Of a stretch of DNA of 64,000 bases, positions 13,101 to 25,100 are shown in pieces. The translations under genes were made by a program, and so were the position numbers. Where the stretch lies: contig NC_057864.1 of assembly GCF_019393635.1 (NCBI RefSeq), positions 482,290,117 through 482,354,116 on the forward strand. Reading direction: 5' to 3'. The stretch is from Dromiciops gliroides. Its lineage: Eukaryota; Chordata; Mammalia; Microbiotheria; Microbiotheriidae. The notes beneath the pieces were generated by a model. It ran no database searches. It worked only from the letters and a program-made list of their open reading frames with translations, and was not told where the DNA came from. Every line of letters begins with the position of its first letter. Position 1 is the stretch's first letter.

Positions 13101-16100
13101 CCTCTTCGCCCACATCCCTCTCCACTTGTCCTATCATCTTCGTGCCTCGCCAAGCTCAGCCACAGAACCCTCCGTCCATCCGCATCCATGTGCTGCTCGC
13201 CAGGCTGACTGGGTCCACCTCATAATCTCTACTGGGCCCTCACTGCAGCAAGGCAGCCCTTTGACTCCTCCTAAACAGACTCTTTATACCACTCCCCACA
13301 ACAGCTGGTCCAAAGCTTCTCTTTCTCAACCTTTCATCCCTTCTCATCAAACCTGGTCCCGTACTTTATTGAGCAAAGAGGCCATTCATCATGAGCTCCC
13401 TCTTCTCCACTTACTCAATGTCTCACAACCTACTGACCTCATCCCCCATTGTGAGAAATAATTCTGTGGCCTCCTATTCTGTTCTAGTCAGTATTAATCA
13501 GTGTGATATAGTTCTATAGGGGTAGCAATGAGAAGTTCCGTATATTAGGCCTCTGAGGTGTGAACTACAGTTGTAAGTTCACTTGCTTAAGCATAGGAAG
13601 CTAACTGGAGGCCCTCCACTCTTGTTTTTCCTTGTCATGGTGACCAAGCCCAGTGTGGGAGAAGTGACTCAATTACATGGAAAGTCCTCCAACTTTTTTT
13701 TTTTTGGGGGGGGGGAGGGCATTGAGGGTTAAGTGACATGCCCAGGGTCACACAGCTTGTATGTGTCAAGTGTCTGAGGTCGCATTTGAACTCAGATCCT
13801 CCTGAATCCAGGGCCGCTGCTCTATCCACTGCACCCCCTGGCTGCCCCCTCCAACTTACTTTTGTACCCCTGGACCACTCTCTCTGTCCACCATAAGCAA
13901 GTGGCCATCTCATGACCATCTAGTCAGTGGAGATACTCCCTGATCTGCCCAACTCATTTTTGCTTACACATCCTATGTCAAGCAATGGGATTTCTGTAAT
14001 CTGTACACCTGCTTTAGACCATCTGGTATTAAACCTTAGAAAGATAAGGTCCTGGAAGAAGGCGGCCTCTCAAACCGTGAGGAAGAGCTGAGATCCTCTT
14101 CATTAGAGGGAGCCATGAACTCAGAGCTCTGCCTCAGTCTCTTTTATTGTAGGTTGAACCATTTTACTCCCCACACCATTCTCTCCAATGCCAGCCCTTC
14201 TGAGACCCTTGATCCCCTCCTTGTGTTTTTGTTTTGTTTTTGGTGAGGCAATTGAGGTTAAGTGACTTGCCCAGGGTCACACAGCTAGTAAGTGTTAAGT
14301 GTCTGAGGCCGGATTTGAACTCAGGTACTCCTGACTCCAGGGCCGGTGCTCTATCCACTGCGCCATCTAGCTGCCCCCTCCTCTTATCTTTAATCTTCAC
14401 TCCCTCCCTACTGGCCAGTGGCCTAGTCCTTACTGCTTAGCCAATTTTCACTCGCCTCTACCATCCCCTCATGCTTCTGTCTCTGCTCCCTTTCTCATTC
14501 AAGCTCCAAGAACCAATGACTACCACTTCCTTCCCTCTTATCATTCACTCTGCACACCCCTGTAATTTCACTTCCAAATGCATCACTTAATTGAAACCGT
14601 TCTCTCCAAACCTCTTTCATTGCCAAATCTGACAGTCTTTCCTCAATCTGCATCCTTCCTGACCTCTCTGGTACCAGTGGCCACTCTCTTGTCCTAGATC
14701 ATCTCTTGCCTCTCCTTTGTGGGGCTATCCCCCATCTGCTGCCATCTAACTGTTGGTGGAAGCCCCAGACTCTGTCCAGGGGCTCTTCTCAATGGCCTGA
14801 CCAGCTCCCGTGGGTTCAATCATTGACACAGACTTCTCCAAGATCTGTACGTAGCCAGTGACAGCTCATCACTATTGGCCTACGGGGCATTTTGATCCAG
14901 TGTCCAAATCAGAAGTCTTTATTGTTTCTCCAAAACCTGCCCACCCTTCCTCTTTCTCCTGAGGCCTCTGTCAGCCTTGCATGCACACAAGCTGACAACC
15001 TTTGCTTGCCCTCAGCCTACGCAGTCAGTCACTTGTCTTTCTGTCTATTCTGCCTTTTCTCTCTAGGTAAACCAGGTCCTTCCCATCTCTCTCCTGGATC
15101 ATTGCAACTGTCCCATACCTGGTTTCCCTGCTCTCTCTTCAGCCTGCAAAGTGATATCCCAAAGCCCAATGTTAACCGCGTCCAATCTTTGCTCAGCACA
15201 CTTCAGGGCCAACCTGTGGTGAGCTCTTCACCGGCTGGCTCCAAATGCCCCTCCCCTCCACCTCACCCCCCCCCCTGCCCCCCTTCACAACCGCTTTCCA
15301 CATTCCAGCCTGACAGACCTTGGCCATTCCTGCTCCCCTCCCTATCTTCCCCTTCCTCCTGCCTCCTCAGCCCTGCCTGGAAACCCCAGCTTCCTTCAGA
15401 GCTCGGCTCAGACATCATCTCTTCCATGAGGATTCTCCTGATAACCCTCAGCTCTGTGTATATACTCATCAATGAATTTGTTCTTCCCTGTATTCCCCCA
15501 AATAGAATGAATGCTGTTTGAGGACACCTAGTACAATGCCTGGCACATAGAAGGCACTTAATAAATGCTTGCTAACTGACTCAAAGGGAAGGAAAAACAA
15601 GCAAAAGAAGATATTAGGAAAGGAGAACTGGAATTTGAGAAATGGCTAGATTTCACTGGACACTGACAAATTTCAGTTTCCCAGAAATTTAAAAAATTTT
15701 TCAAAAATCCAATGTCTACTATTCACTACCTTGGCATGTTCTATTGTAACCAACATCTAAAACCAGAGATTGTTTTATTGGTGATGATAAAGTGAGCACC
15801 AGCTCCCATTTCTAAAATACTTTCCATACATTGGTCCATTTGATTCTTAGCATGAGCTTCTGAGATGGGTACTAATGCTACTGTTATCTACATGTTGTAG
15901 CTAAGGAAACTTTAGGCTCAGAAAGGCTAAGTTATTAGCCCATGGTCACACAGCTTTGTGACCATCAGAGGCAGAACCAGAACCCAGGTCTTCCCGACTC
16001 CAGATCCAGCACTCAGAGAATCTACAAGAACATCAGAAAATGATCCTGGGTCCTGGGTGGGAGTAAAGAATCCTGGCAATAGAGCAAAACCGAGCAGCCA

Positions 16101-19100
16101 AACATTGAGAGGGGAGGCACCAGGAGCCTCAAGTCTATGAGCACCTGGACAGGGGTACCAGATTTGTCCTCTGAACAGCCACGGGCCCAAACACAGCTGC
16201 TTGGGCAGAAGCTGACAGCTGTTCCTTGACCACTCCCCCACCCAGCCCTTCCTGACTCACCCTCTCACAAGACAAAACAGAAGCACCAAAACCACAAGCC
16301 CCCTCAACCCGCCAGCCTGTCGTTACCCGTGATGGTTTGCAGTGACAGGAGTGAGACAGTTTCCATGGCATCCTTCTTTAAGTCGCTCCAACAGCCTTTG
16401 ATACTTCTCTCTCTCCTCTCTCTGAAAACCCTGGGGAAAGGAAGGAAATGCTGACAAAAGCCAACAGAGAAATGACTGGCCCACACGCAGAGAATCAATC
16501 CATGGCGAGGACGTGGCTTCTGTGCCTGCCAGGTGGCAGCTCCCTGGGTGCTTCTGGGCCCTACACGGCCATTATCCAAGGCACTGTCCAAGGGCGCCGG
16601 AGGGCACCATACTTAAAGGTTGTCCTTCGTTCTTCTAGCTTTAAATGTAAATGAACATTTACTAAACACCACGAGTTAATGCCCACTGCTCTAGGGACTG
16701 AGACGTAGTCCCTAACCTCACAGATTTCCCATTCGATTATAAGCTGCATGAAGGCAGGGACTGTTTTATCCTATGTTCTTTTATCCTCGGGGCCTGGGAT
16801 ATAACAGGTGCTTGACAAATGCTTGATTGACTGATATGAAGTTTGTCTAACAGGAAGATGACAAACACAAATAACTAAAATCAAAGTAACCTAAAGTTTA
16901 GTGCTCTGGAGAGTTTCAAAGTGCTATGTGAGGTTTGAGGTAGGAGTGGAGGATAAAACAGAAAATGTCAGAGAGGTGACATTTAATTGGACTTTAAAGA
17001 TGATTGGTAATTCAGGAGATGAAGAAAGGGGGAGAAAGGCCATTTCCAACCCAGACAACATTAAGAACAAGGCAGAAGGGAAATGAGTTTAACCACAGCC
17101 TGCAGGTACATAGAGGAAAGCAGAAATGGACTAGGGTAACCAGATCTATACCGAAAGAAGATTCCTACAAAAGCCACATGAAGGATGGGTGAGAGTGGAG
17201 AGAGGATGGAGCAGGAAGACCTGTTTGGAGGGCACTAGAACAACCATGGCAGGTGCTAATCAAAGTCTGAACTTGGGGATGGGCAGCAATGGGAAGAAAG
17301 AAAAGGGGACAGTTGAGAGAAATATAGCAGAGACAGAAGTGACAAGATTTGGGAATAAAATGAATATAAAAGGGGATGGAGAGATAATACTAACATGTTG
17401 TAACACAAGTGAATTGTGATATAACTAGCTGAAAGGGAAGTAAGAACCAGGTGTTACAGAGAAACATAATGAACTTGATTTGGGAAAGACTGAGTATGGT
17501 TGGTTGTTGTCCTTCCTTCTCAAAGAGGACCAAAATGACCCCACTATGATAGCATCAAGGTACAGTGTACCTGACTGGGGCTGATCAGACCAATACACGT
17601 CGGGCACAAATAATCCATGTGGACATTTGGGGTGGATTCTCTAAAGCTGCGCATCGAGGGCTTCCTTTGAGCTACGGCAATTCCGCTTTGGTCACAGAGC
17701 ACAGCACCTTCTTTGATGAGGACCCACCATGCTGGGTGGTCTTCTGCCAGCGTCTCCCATGTCACATAAGCAATTCCAAAGCTCTTCAGAGAGTCCTTAT
17801 ATTGCTTTTTCTGACCTCCATGTGAGCATTTCCCTTGTGTGAGCTCTCTGTAAGTCAGTCTTTTAGGCAAGTGTATGTTTGGCATTTGAGCGATGTAGCC
17901 AGCCTATTGGGGCTGCACTCTCTGCAGCAGTTTGAATGCTTGGCAGTTTAGCCTAAGAGGATTTCAGTGTCTTGGTTCTTATGCTGCCAGGTGATCTTCA
18001 GAATCTTCCTAGGACAATTTGAATGAAGCAATTCAGTTCGGCATGGTGATAGTATACTGTCCAGGTTTCACAGACATACATTAATGAGGTCAGTCTTTGG
18101 TCTGATAGTCTAATACCTCTTCTCTTTTACACTTTCCTTTGGAGCCTCCTAAACACTGAGCTAGTTCTGGCAACGCGTGTGTCAGCCTCATTATTGATGT
18201 GGACATTCCCTGGAAAGTATACTGCCAAGGTAAGTGAACTTAAGCATGTATTCAAAACTTCTCCATTTGGTGTTACTGATGGTTCCGTTCCACACATGGA
18301 TGGTGTGGTGCTGGCTGATGGAACACCTGTCTTTTCTTGGTGGTGTTAAGCCAAAATGAGCACAAGCGTCTCAACTTCAGAGGTTATATTGAAAGCACAA
18401 TAATCTGCAAACAAAAAACCACGCACCAACATTCCCTCCATTTTAGTCTTGGCTTGTAGACTTTTCAGATTGAATAATTTACCATCAGTGAGGTAGCTGA
18501 CCTTGATGTTATGTTATTCTTCACTGAAAGTGTCTGACAACACTGCTGAAAACACCCTGCTAAAAAGCATGGGAACAAGTGCACAGCCTTACTTCACTCC
18601 ACGGGTGACTGGGAAAATGCAAGAGCAAGCGTGCCATCATAAAACTGATGTATGATACTGATGAACTTCTTCAGGGACCCAAATTTTGACATCGTTTTCC
18701 CACAAACCCTAACAGCGGACAGTACCGAAGAACGTTGTACATAAAGAAAAGACTGGCCCACACACAGAGAATCAATCCATGGCGAGGACCCGGCTTCTGT
18801 GCTCACCAGGTGGCAGCCATAGTGACGGCTACTCATTTTTTGGTTATAAACTTACTGGTTACAAGGAAAACTATTGGAAAGAATAGAAATAATCAACAAG
18901 ACTCAAACACCTGATGTCCAAAACCTCCAGGCCCCATTGGGAGACTGGGTAGAAGCAGTCCGGCGGTATGAATGCCCCACATATATACCAGCCCTTTGCA
19001 CAATCACCACAGCGTGCTGTTGTGTACAAGACCTCTGTTGTTCTCCTGGAATTTCTCCTGAAGTTGTTGGGCAGTACACCCCTTGTCAACTGTTCCTCGG

Positions 19101-22100
19101 CCCTTTCTGAAGCCATACCGGCTGTCGGGTAGATCATCATCTTCCTGGTGAAGGATCGACCTATTAAGGAAGACTCTGGCAAGAATCTTGCCAGTAGTGA
19201 CTAAGAAAGAGACCTAGCTGGGATTGTCCCCAGAAAATCGATTCCCTTTGCCTTCAACGAAATGGATAATGAAGGCATCCTTAGACTCCTGGGGATTCCC
19301 TCCTCTTGCCACATCACTTTTTGTATGAGCAGTAGAGCTCCCCGCCTTATGAATCCCAGCTGGCATAGAATTGGCACCATTTGCCGAGGAAAGACTGTGC
19401 TGAGGGTTGTCCCCATTTAGACAGCATGAGCCCAGAGGCAGCCGGATTCAGAAGAGCAGTGGAGACCAAGCTCTGAGAATCTTGAGCATCAAGGCAGGAA
19501 ATCAGGTTACTGAGGGACAGCAGGTCAGGGAGAACCTGAGATGATGGGGTGGAAAGGGGATGAGAATCCAGCAAAGAAGAAGAAAATAAGGCCCATGTGA
19601 TCAGTCACAAGTCAAGGGAGAAGGGGATCCAGAAAGGGGGCATAGTCAAGAGTTTCCAGTGCTACAGAGGACAGTTAATTCAGCAATTAGGAAGCTGACA
19701 GTGTCCTTGGAAAGGCAAAGCTGAGCAAAGTGATGGTGACGGAAGCCACAGTCGAGAGCAGTAAGGAGGTGAAGGCAAGAAGACAGGAATGAAGAAAAAG
19801 AGGACAAGTGGGGAACATAATTAAGTTCTAATGACTAGAAGAAAGGAACTTGAGAAGTTCCTCTTCCAACGTCTCAGGAAAGGTGGAGGTTAAGCCATCT
19901 CTACTAAGTGTTGTGAGACAGTCATATTAGGGATGTGATCAACAAAGCAGAAAAACTGTTGAGGAGCCCCAATATTCCACTGCTAGGCCTGTGTCCCAAG
20001 GAGGTAAATGACAAAAAAGGTCCAACATATAACAGACATCCATCGACTGGAAACAGCTAAGTGAGCTGTGGTTATGTTGTAAGAAATGATGAGTGCAGAG
20101 AACCATGGGACAACTTGTGTGAATGATGCAAACCAGCATAGACCAGAAACAGAACCACTACCACCCAAATGGAAAGAACAGCAGCAGCAACAAAACATCC
20201 CAACAGAAAGTTCTGAAATAAGGACCAAGGACTGCACCCCCCAACCCAGAGACACAAACACAACGCTTCAATGTACCGTCAGCTTTCTTTCAACGTGCCT
20301 AGTAGCTTTATTCAAGTTTTTTCCTACCCCTTTAAAGAATGGATTGCTGCTGAGCAGCAAGGACAGCCTGACTAGATCACATAGTGTACATTTACGGGGA
20401 TGAGGTCAGCTTGATTTCCCCATTGGCTCTCAGAACCCCTGGGAGAAAGGTGGCTCTGGTCCAGTGGCAGGAGCTGCCAGAGCTGAGAACCTGCTGGCAG
20501 GGCCCAAGGGCTTATGAGTGGGGTCTGGGCTGATCACGTTGGCAGCCTCAGAGTCACGGCTTGACTGCGGAGGGAGGTTAGGCCAGCCCTGGGCCATGGA
20601 CTGGAAAAGCCCAAGGGATGAAAAGATCAAAAAACAGGAATGAAGGAAGTGAAGGTGGGAATGGGCAAGAGGCAGCAATCAGAGAGGAGAGACACTAAGC
20701 ACAGGAACAGGAAGGGTGGACAGATCTGTGAAACGGTGTCCGGAGAGTGGAGCAATTGTTGTGGTCCAAGTGTCAGATGGGCCCGCAACATTCATCCTGC
20801 AGCCCCTAAAGATGATGGAGGGAGGAAAAGAGCATGAGTATGGTGCTGATGTCCCCAAGAAAACAGGGTGAGTGAACAAGAGGTTAGGAGAGAACAATCA
20901 CAACGGGGAGAAGGCAGCACAAATGTGCACATGGTCCCGAGAGGGAATGGGAAGAACTTGAAGTTGGAGGGCCTGGGTTCGAATCCCAGCTCTGTTCCTT
21001 CCTGCTTGTATATGCCTGGGCATTTCATCGACCCTCTCTGGGCCTTGCCTGTAAGATGAGAAAATTAGACTGGATGACTCCTACGGTCCCTCCCCAGCTC
21101 TACAATCCTGCGATTCTGTGACTTCCAAAGAAGAAAGGCCAGCTGAGGCCTGAGGACAGAGCAAGGGCAAGGCTGGCCGCTCACGTGTGTGCGTGGGGAA
21201 GGCATGAGATGATTTCCTCAGTGGGCAGTGAAGGAGGATCACCTCCGCCCTCTGCTGTGGGCTACGTACAAGCACCCTGCCAAAGGCAAGCACGACAAGT
21301 CAGAGGAGTCCGGGCGTCCAGGCAGGCAGGCGCAGTTTACCTTCCAGCTGACGGGGTCCTTGCAAAAAGAGAACCAAAGCGATCCCCTTGGACTTGCCTC
21401 TTCCACAGTGCATCGTGGTCTCCTCAGAGCCCTGCCGGTTTCTGCAGGGGGTCCCTCAGAAAGGTTCCGGTCCTGAACGTGCTGTTTCCGGGCTAGAGAA
21501 CTGTCTGGGGGAGACTTGCCAGAGTGACGGCCACTCATTCTTTTGTTATAAGCTTCCTGGTTACGAGGAAAACTATTGGATAGAACAGAAATGATCAACA
21601 AGACTCAAACACCAGATGTCCAAGACCTCCAGGCCCCATTGGGAGACTGGGTAGAGGCAGTCCTGCGGTATGAATGCCCCACAAATACACTAGCCCTTTG
21701 CACAATCATCCCAGAGTGCCGATTTGCATAAGGTTTTCACAAGTAGAGGTCCAGATCCTAGCTAGAGCACGGCAGAGCTGGGGTTCCAAGGTAGGCCTTC
21801 CTAGTTCTCCAACTCCTGCTACAGCCTCACTGAATGCCCCACTGCCCCTCGCCAACCCCCCCCACTCCCAGCAACGACTTTACCCAAAGCCTCCACATCA
21901 CTGCCCCTGGAGTTATGCACCCCTACTTCATTCCTGGGGGCTGACCAATTGTGAGAACCCACCATATGCAGTATTTTCTTGCCTGTTCCACTGGACCCAG
22001 AGCTTGGAGGGATTCAGAGTATTGGAGGCTCAGATGTGTTCACACAAACATACCATTACAACTACTTTAACCCAAATGGAGACAGACTTCTGGGGGACAG

Positions 22101-25100
22101 TCCAGGATCCTAGCCATCATTTAAAACACTCAGAATATTTTTAAAAGAAGGTTAACTTAAGGATTCGATCTGACCCTAAATTAGGGATTTTATTAAGACC
22201 GTTCAGGGCTGGGGATACAGTGCAATGGGGCCACAAGGGAGGGTCACCTCCTCATCCCTAACATGTCTTTCATCTACCTGCGGTGACTATGAGCTGAGGA
22301 AAGCTCTTTTTTGTCTGCTGTCTTGTTAAAGACTTTATCAGTGACACACTTTATACCCTAAACAATCAGAAAACAGAAACGCAAACAGGAAAACATTTCA
22401 AGGTCTTTGTAATGTGTCGCTATTAAGCTGATACATTCCTATGCACAGAAAAGCAGAATTATCAGGAAGCAAGAATTACCTAAAGGAAGGCATAGCGTGG
22501 CGTCGATGATGGTGGTGGTGGTGGTGGTGGTGGTGGTGGTGATCTCGACTCACTTTATCTGAATGTTTACTTGCTCCATTTCGGGTTTTATTACCTACAA
22601 ATAAAAGTGTGTTAGCAACTGGGAATGGGGGGGAGGGGACACTAGAGCATTTGACTCCTTTGCATTTGAAAAGCCCAACTAAGGGGAAGCTAGGTGGCGC
22701 AGTGGATAGAGCACCGGCCCTGGAATCAGGAGGACCTGAGTTCAAATCCAGTCTCAGACACTTTACACTTACTAGCTGTGTGACCCTGGGCAAGTCACTT
22801 GACCCCAATTGCCTCCAAAAAAAAAAAAAAGCCCAACTAAGGATTTTGGCTTTCTCAATTACATCACTGCATCCAGCAACTTTCCTCTGCCTCTCCAAGG
22901 ACTAAGATGTGACAGGCCCTATCTAAAACTCAAAATAAGAAGAGAGCCTCAAAACAGCACAAAGGGGAGAACAACTGGTTATTCTTATGTGACCTGACAC
23001 ATCCCATAAACTTCTTGAAATGTATGAACGAACAAGTCCAAAGGGAACCCTTGGGGAGCTCTCCCTTAGACACCTCAACTTCTTTTCTCCTATAGCAGAT
23101 AGCATCCTAAATGGGATTCTGAACCCTCAACAACTTGCAGGCAGCCTTTTAGCATTAGGACTTTTCCTGGACTGTCACTCTGTGATGCTTGGAACGCTAA
23201 ACAATTCTAAGAGAATTATTCTAATTGTCATCAGAATTGGCCAACTAGGTAAGAAAGATGGCTCCGAGTCATGGGCACACAAAGGTCCTGAAACCTGGCC
23301 GGCTCCGCATTCTCTGCCACAGGCATCATCAAAGGCCTTCAGGAGGGGTCCAGGACCAGCTGAGGGAAGAGAAGCAGCAAACCTGCTTGCTTCACTTTGG
23401 AGAACAGACAATGCTGAGTCCAAAGACCAGGTCTTCTCTACCCTGCATCACACCTCCTGCCAAATTAGCCCATCTCCTAGGGGAAAGACACACTAGTTAT
23501 TAGCCTTCAGTGTCCCAGGCTCCAGGACGACATGGAGCAAATGAAAGAAGCAGCAGTCCCCAACCTGAGATAAAGTAGCCACAAGGTCAGAGGAATGGGC
23601 AGGCAGCGACACTGAACAGAAGCCCTAATTAAAGGGAAAAGATGTTCCTGAGGTTCACAGCATTGGTTTTACTCTTTTTCTCCCCCACCACAACTCCAAC
23701 CTGGTTAGAATGATTCCCTTTCATGTACTGAAAATGAGAAAAAGGAAAAAGAATCATCTGATATTTCTCTCACCCGATGTAAGCACATCTCTCCAGGGTC
23801 CAGATTTTGTCAATTTAGATGGTGAATGTCTGGGAAGTGCCTTAAAAACAACAAAGAAACCATTATGATTAGAAACTTCTTCTTTAAAAAAACAAAAAAC
23901 AAACCCCAAATTTCTTATCAAAAGCATCCTAGTGTGGGCAGCTCGGTGGCGCAGTGGATAGAGCAACGGCCCTGGAGTCAGGAGGACCTGAGTTCAAATC
24001 CGACCTCAGATACTTAACACTTACCAGCTGTGTGACCCTGGGCAAGTCACTTAACCCCAATTGCCTCACTAAAAAAAAAAAATAAAAAAACAAAACCAAA
24101 AGCATCCTAGTGCATAAAACTCCACTGTCTTTAAGAGTATCCAAATTTTAATTTTTAAAGCCTCTTACAGTAATATAAGACAGAAATCACAGATGCTGCA
24201 TATATATACATACATTAATTTCTCCCATTAAAATGTTAGTGATTATCCCGTTTACACAGATCTTAAATTCTGAAAATGGTTTTTCCTATCTTTGTCATTT
24301 TGAAGACAAGGGCAACTGACAAGGACCCACAAACTGGGTCTGGCTTTCCTTCCCACTGACCTCTCCGGGAGAGCCTCCCGTATGCGAGCCATTGCAGTCG
24401 CTAGCCTCCGGGCACCTCGGACTGAGGTGGGCCGGAGTGCCAAATAAGTTGGTGATATCCCAGATGCTCTTCTTGACTCGATGAATCAAGGAATCTACAA
24501 ATCCAAGAAATACAAAATGAAAAGTTTACAACCAAAAGATTCTCTCTTTCAGAAAGGGCTTTGACGGCACATGTAGATGCATTTAGTTAACTAGAAAGGC
24601 AAGGGCTCCCGAGTCTGTGGGCCTGAGTTCAAAACCCACCTTTGATACTCACTACCTGGATAACCTGGGAGAGGCAGCTTCCCCTCCATGGGCCTCAGTT
24701 TCCTCCTCTGTAAAATGGGGGGTGGGGGGGAGTTGGCCTCAACGGCCTCTGAGGTCCCTTCCAGCTCTAAATTTAGGACCTGTGGTCAAGCCCTAACTCA
24801 CGGCAGACGCGGCGCCTGCCAGTGCCTGGCACGTTTTAGAAAGGCCTTCACGGATCTGTCCAGTGAATAATTTTACTAGAATTAGGAAAGAAACTAGAAA
24901 AGGTTCTTTTCTAGAAACTTCTCCAGGTGAAACAGCTAGGCTTCCTGTTTTCTTCATCCAACAACATCAGCTTTGGAAAACCAAACACTGCTTCTAAACA
25001 ACCATTTCTCCTCCCTCCCCAAGCCTCAAACACAGGCAGGCTCTTGCCAGAGGATGAGGCCCCAGTGCACCAGGGAAAGCTGCTTCAGGTACCACCTCAG

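Larger units (their letters stand above)
12560..15590 (+). mobile_element. L2 LINE remnant with two nested SINEs
   Basis: A pyrimidine-rich stretch follows the known order of L2 ORF2 DNA, e.g. CCTCTTTCATTGCCAAATCT, GACCTCTCTGG, and CTAACTGTTGG...CCAGGGGCTCTTCTC. It ends with the L2 tail GCACTTAATAAATGCTTGCT. Frames are broken. The 5' third is less clear. Confidence 0.65.
17480..19300 (-). mobile_element. RTE-type LINE remnant in SENP2 intron 6
   Basis: Minus-strand frames give reverse-transcriptase scraps such as MSKFGSLKKFISIIHQFYDG and GKILARVFLNRS, with many frameshifts. It is split by the insertion at 18747-19017. RTE is a non-LTR retroposon clade common in marsupials. Confidence 0.8.

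Noticed and set aside
14892..15521. 209-codon plus-strand open frame
   Set aside because: It lies in pyrimidine-rich L2 remnant DNA and shows no domain; the L2 tail follows it directly.
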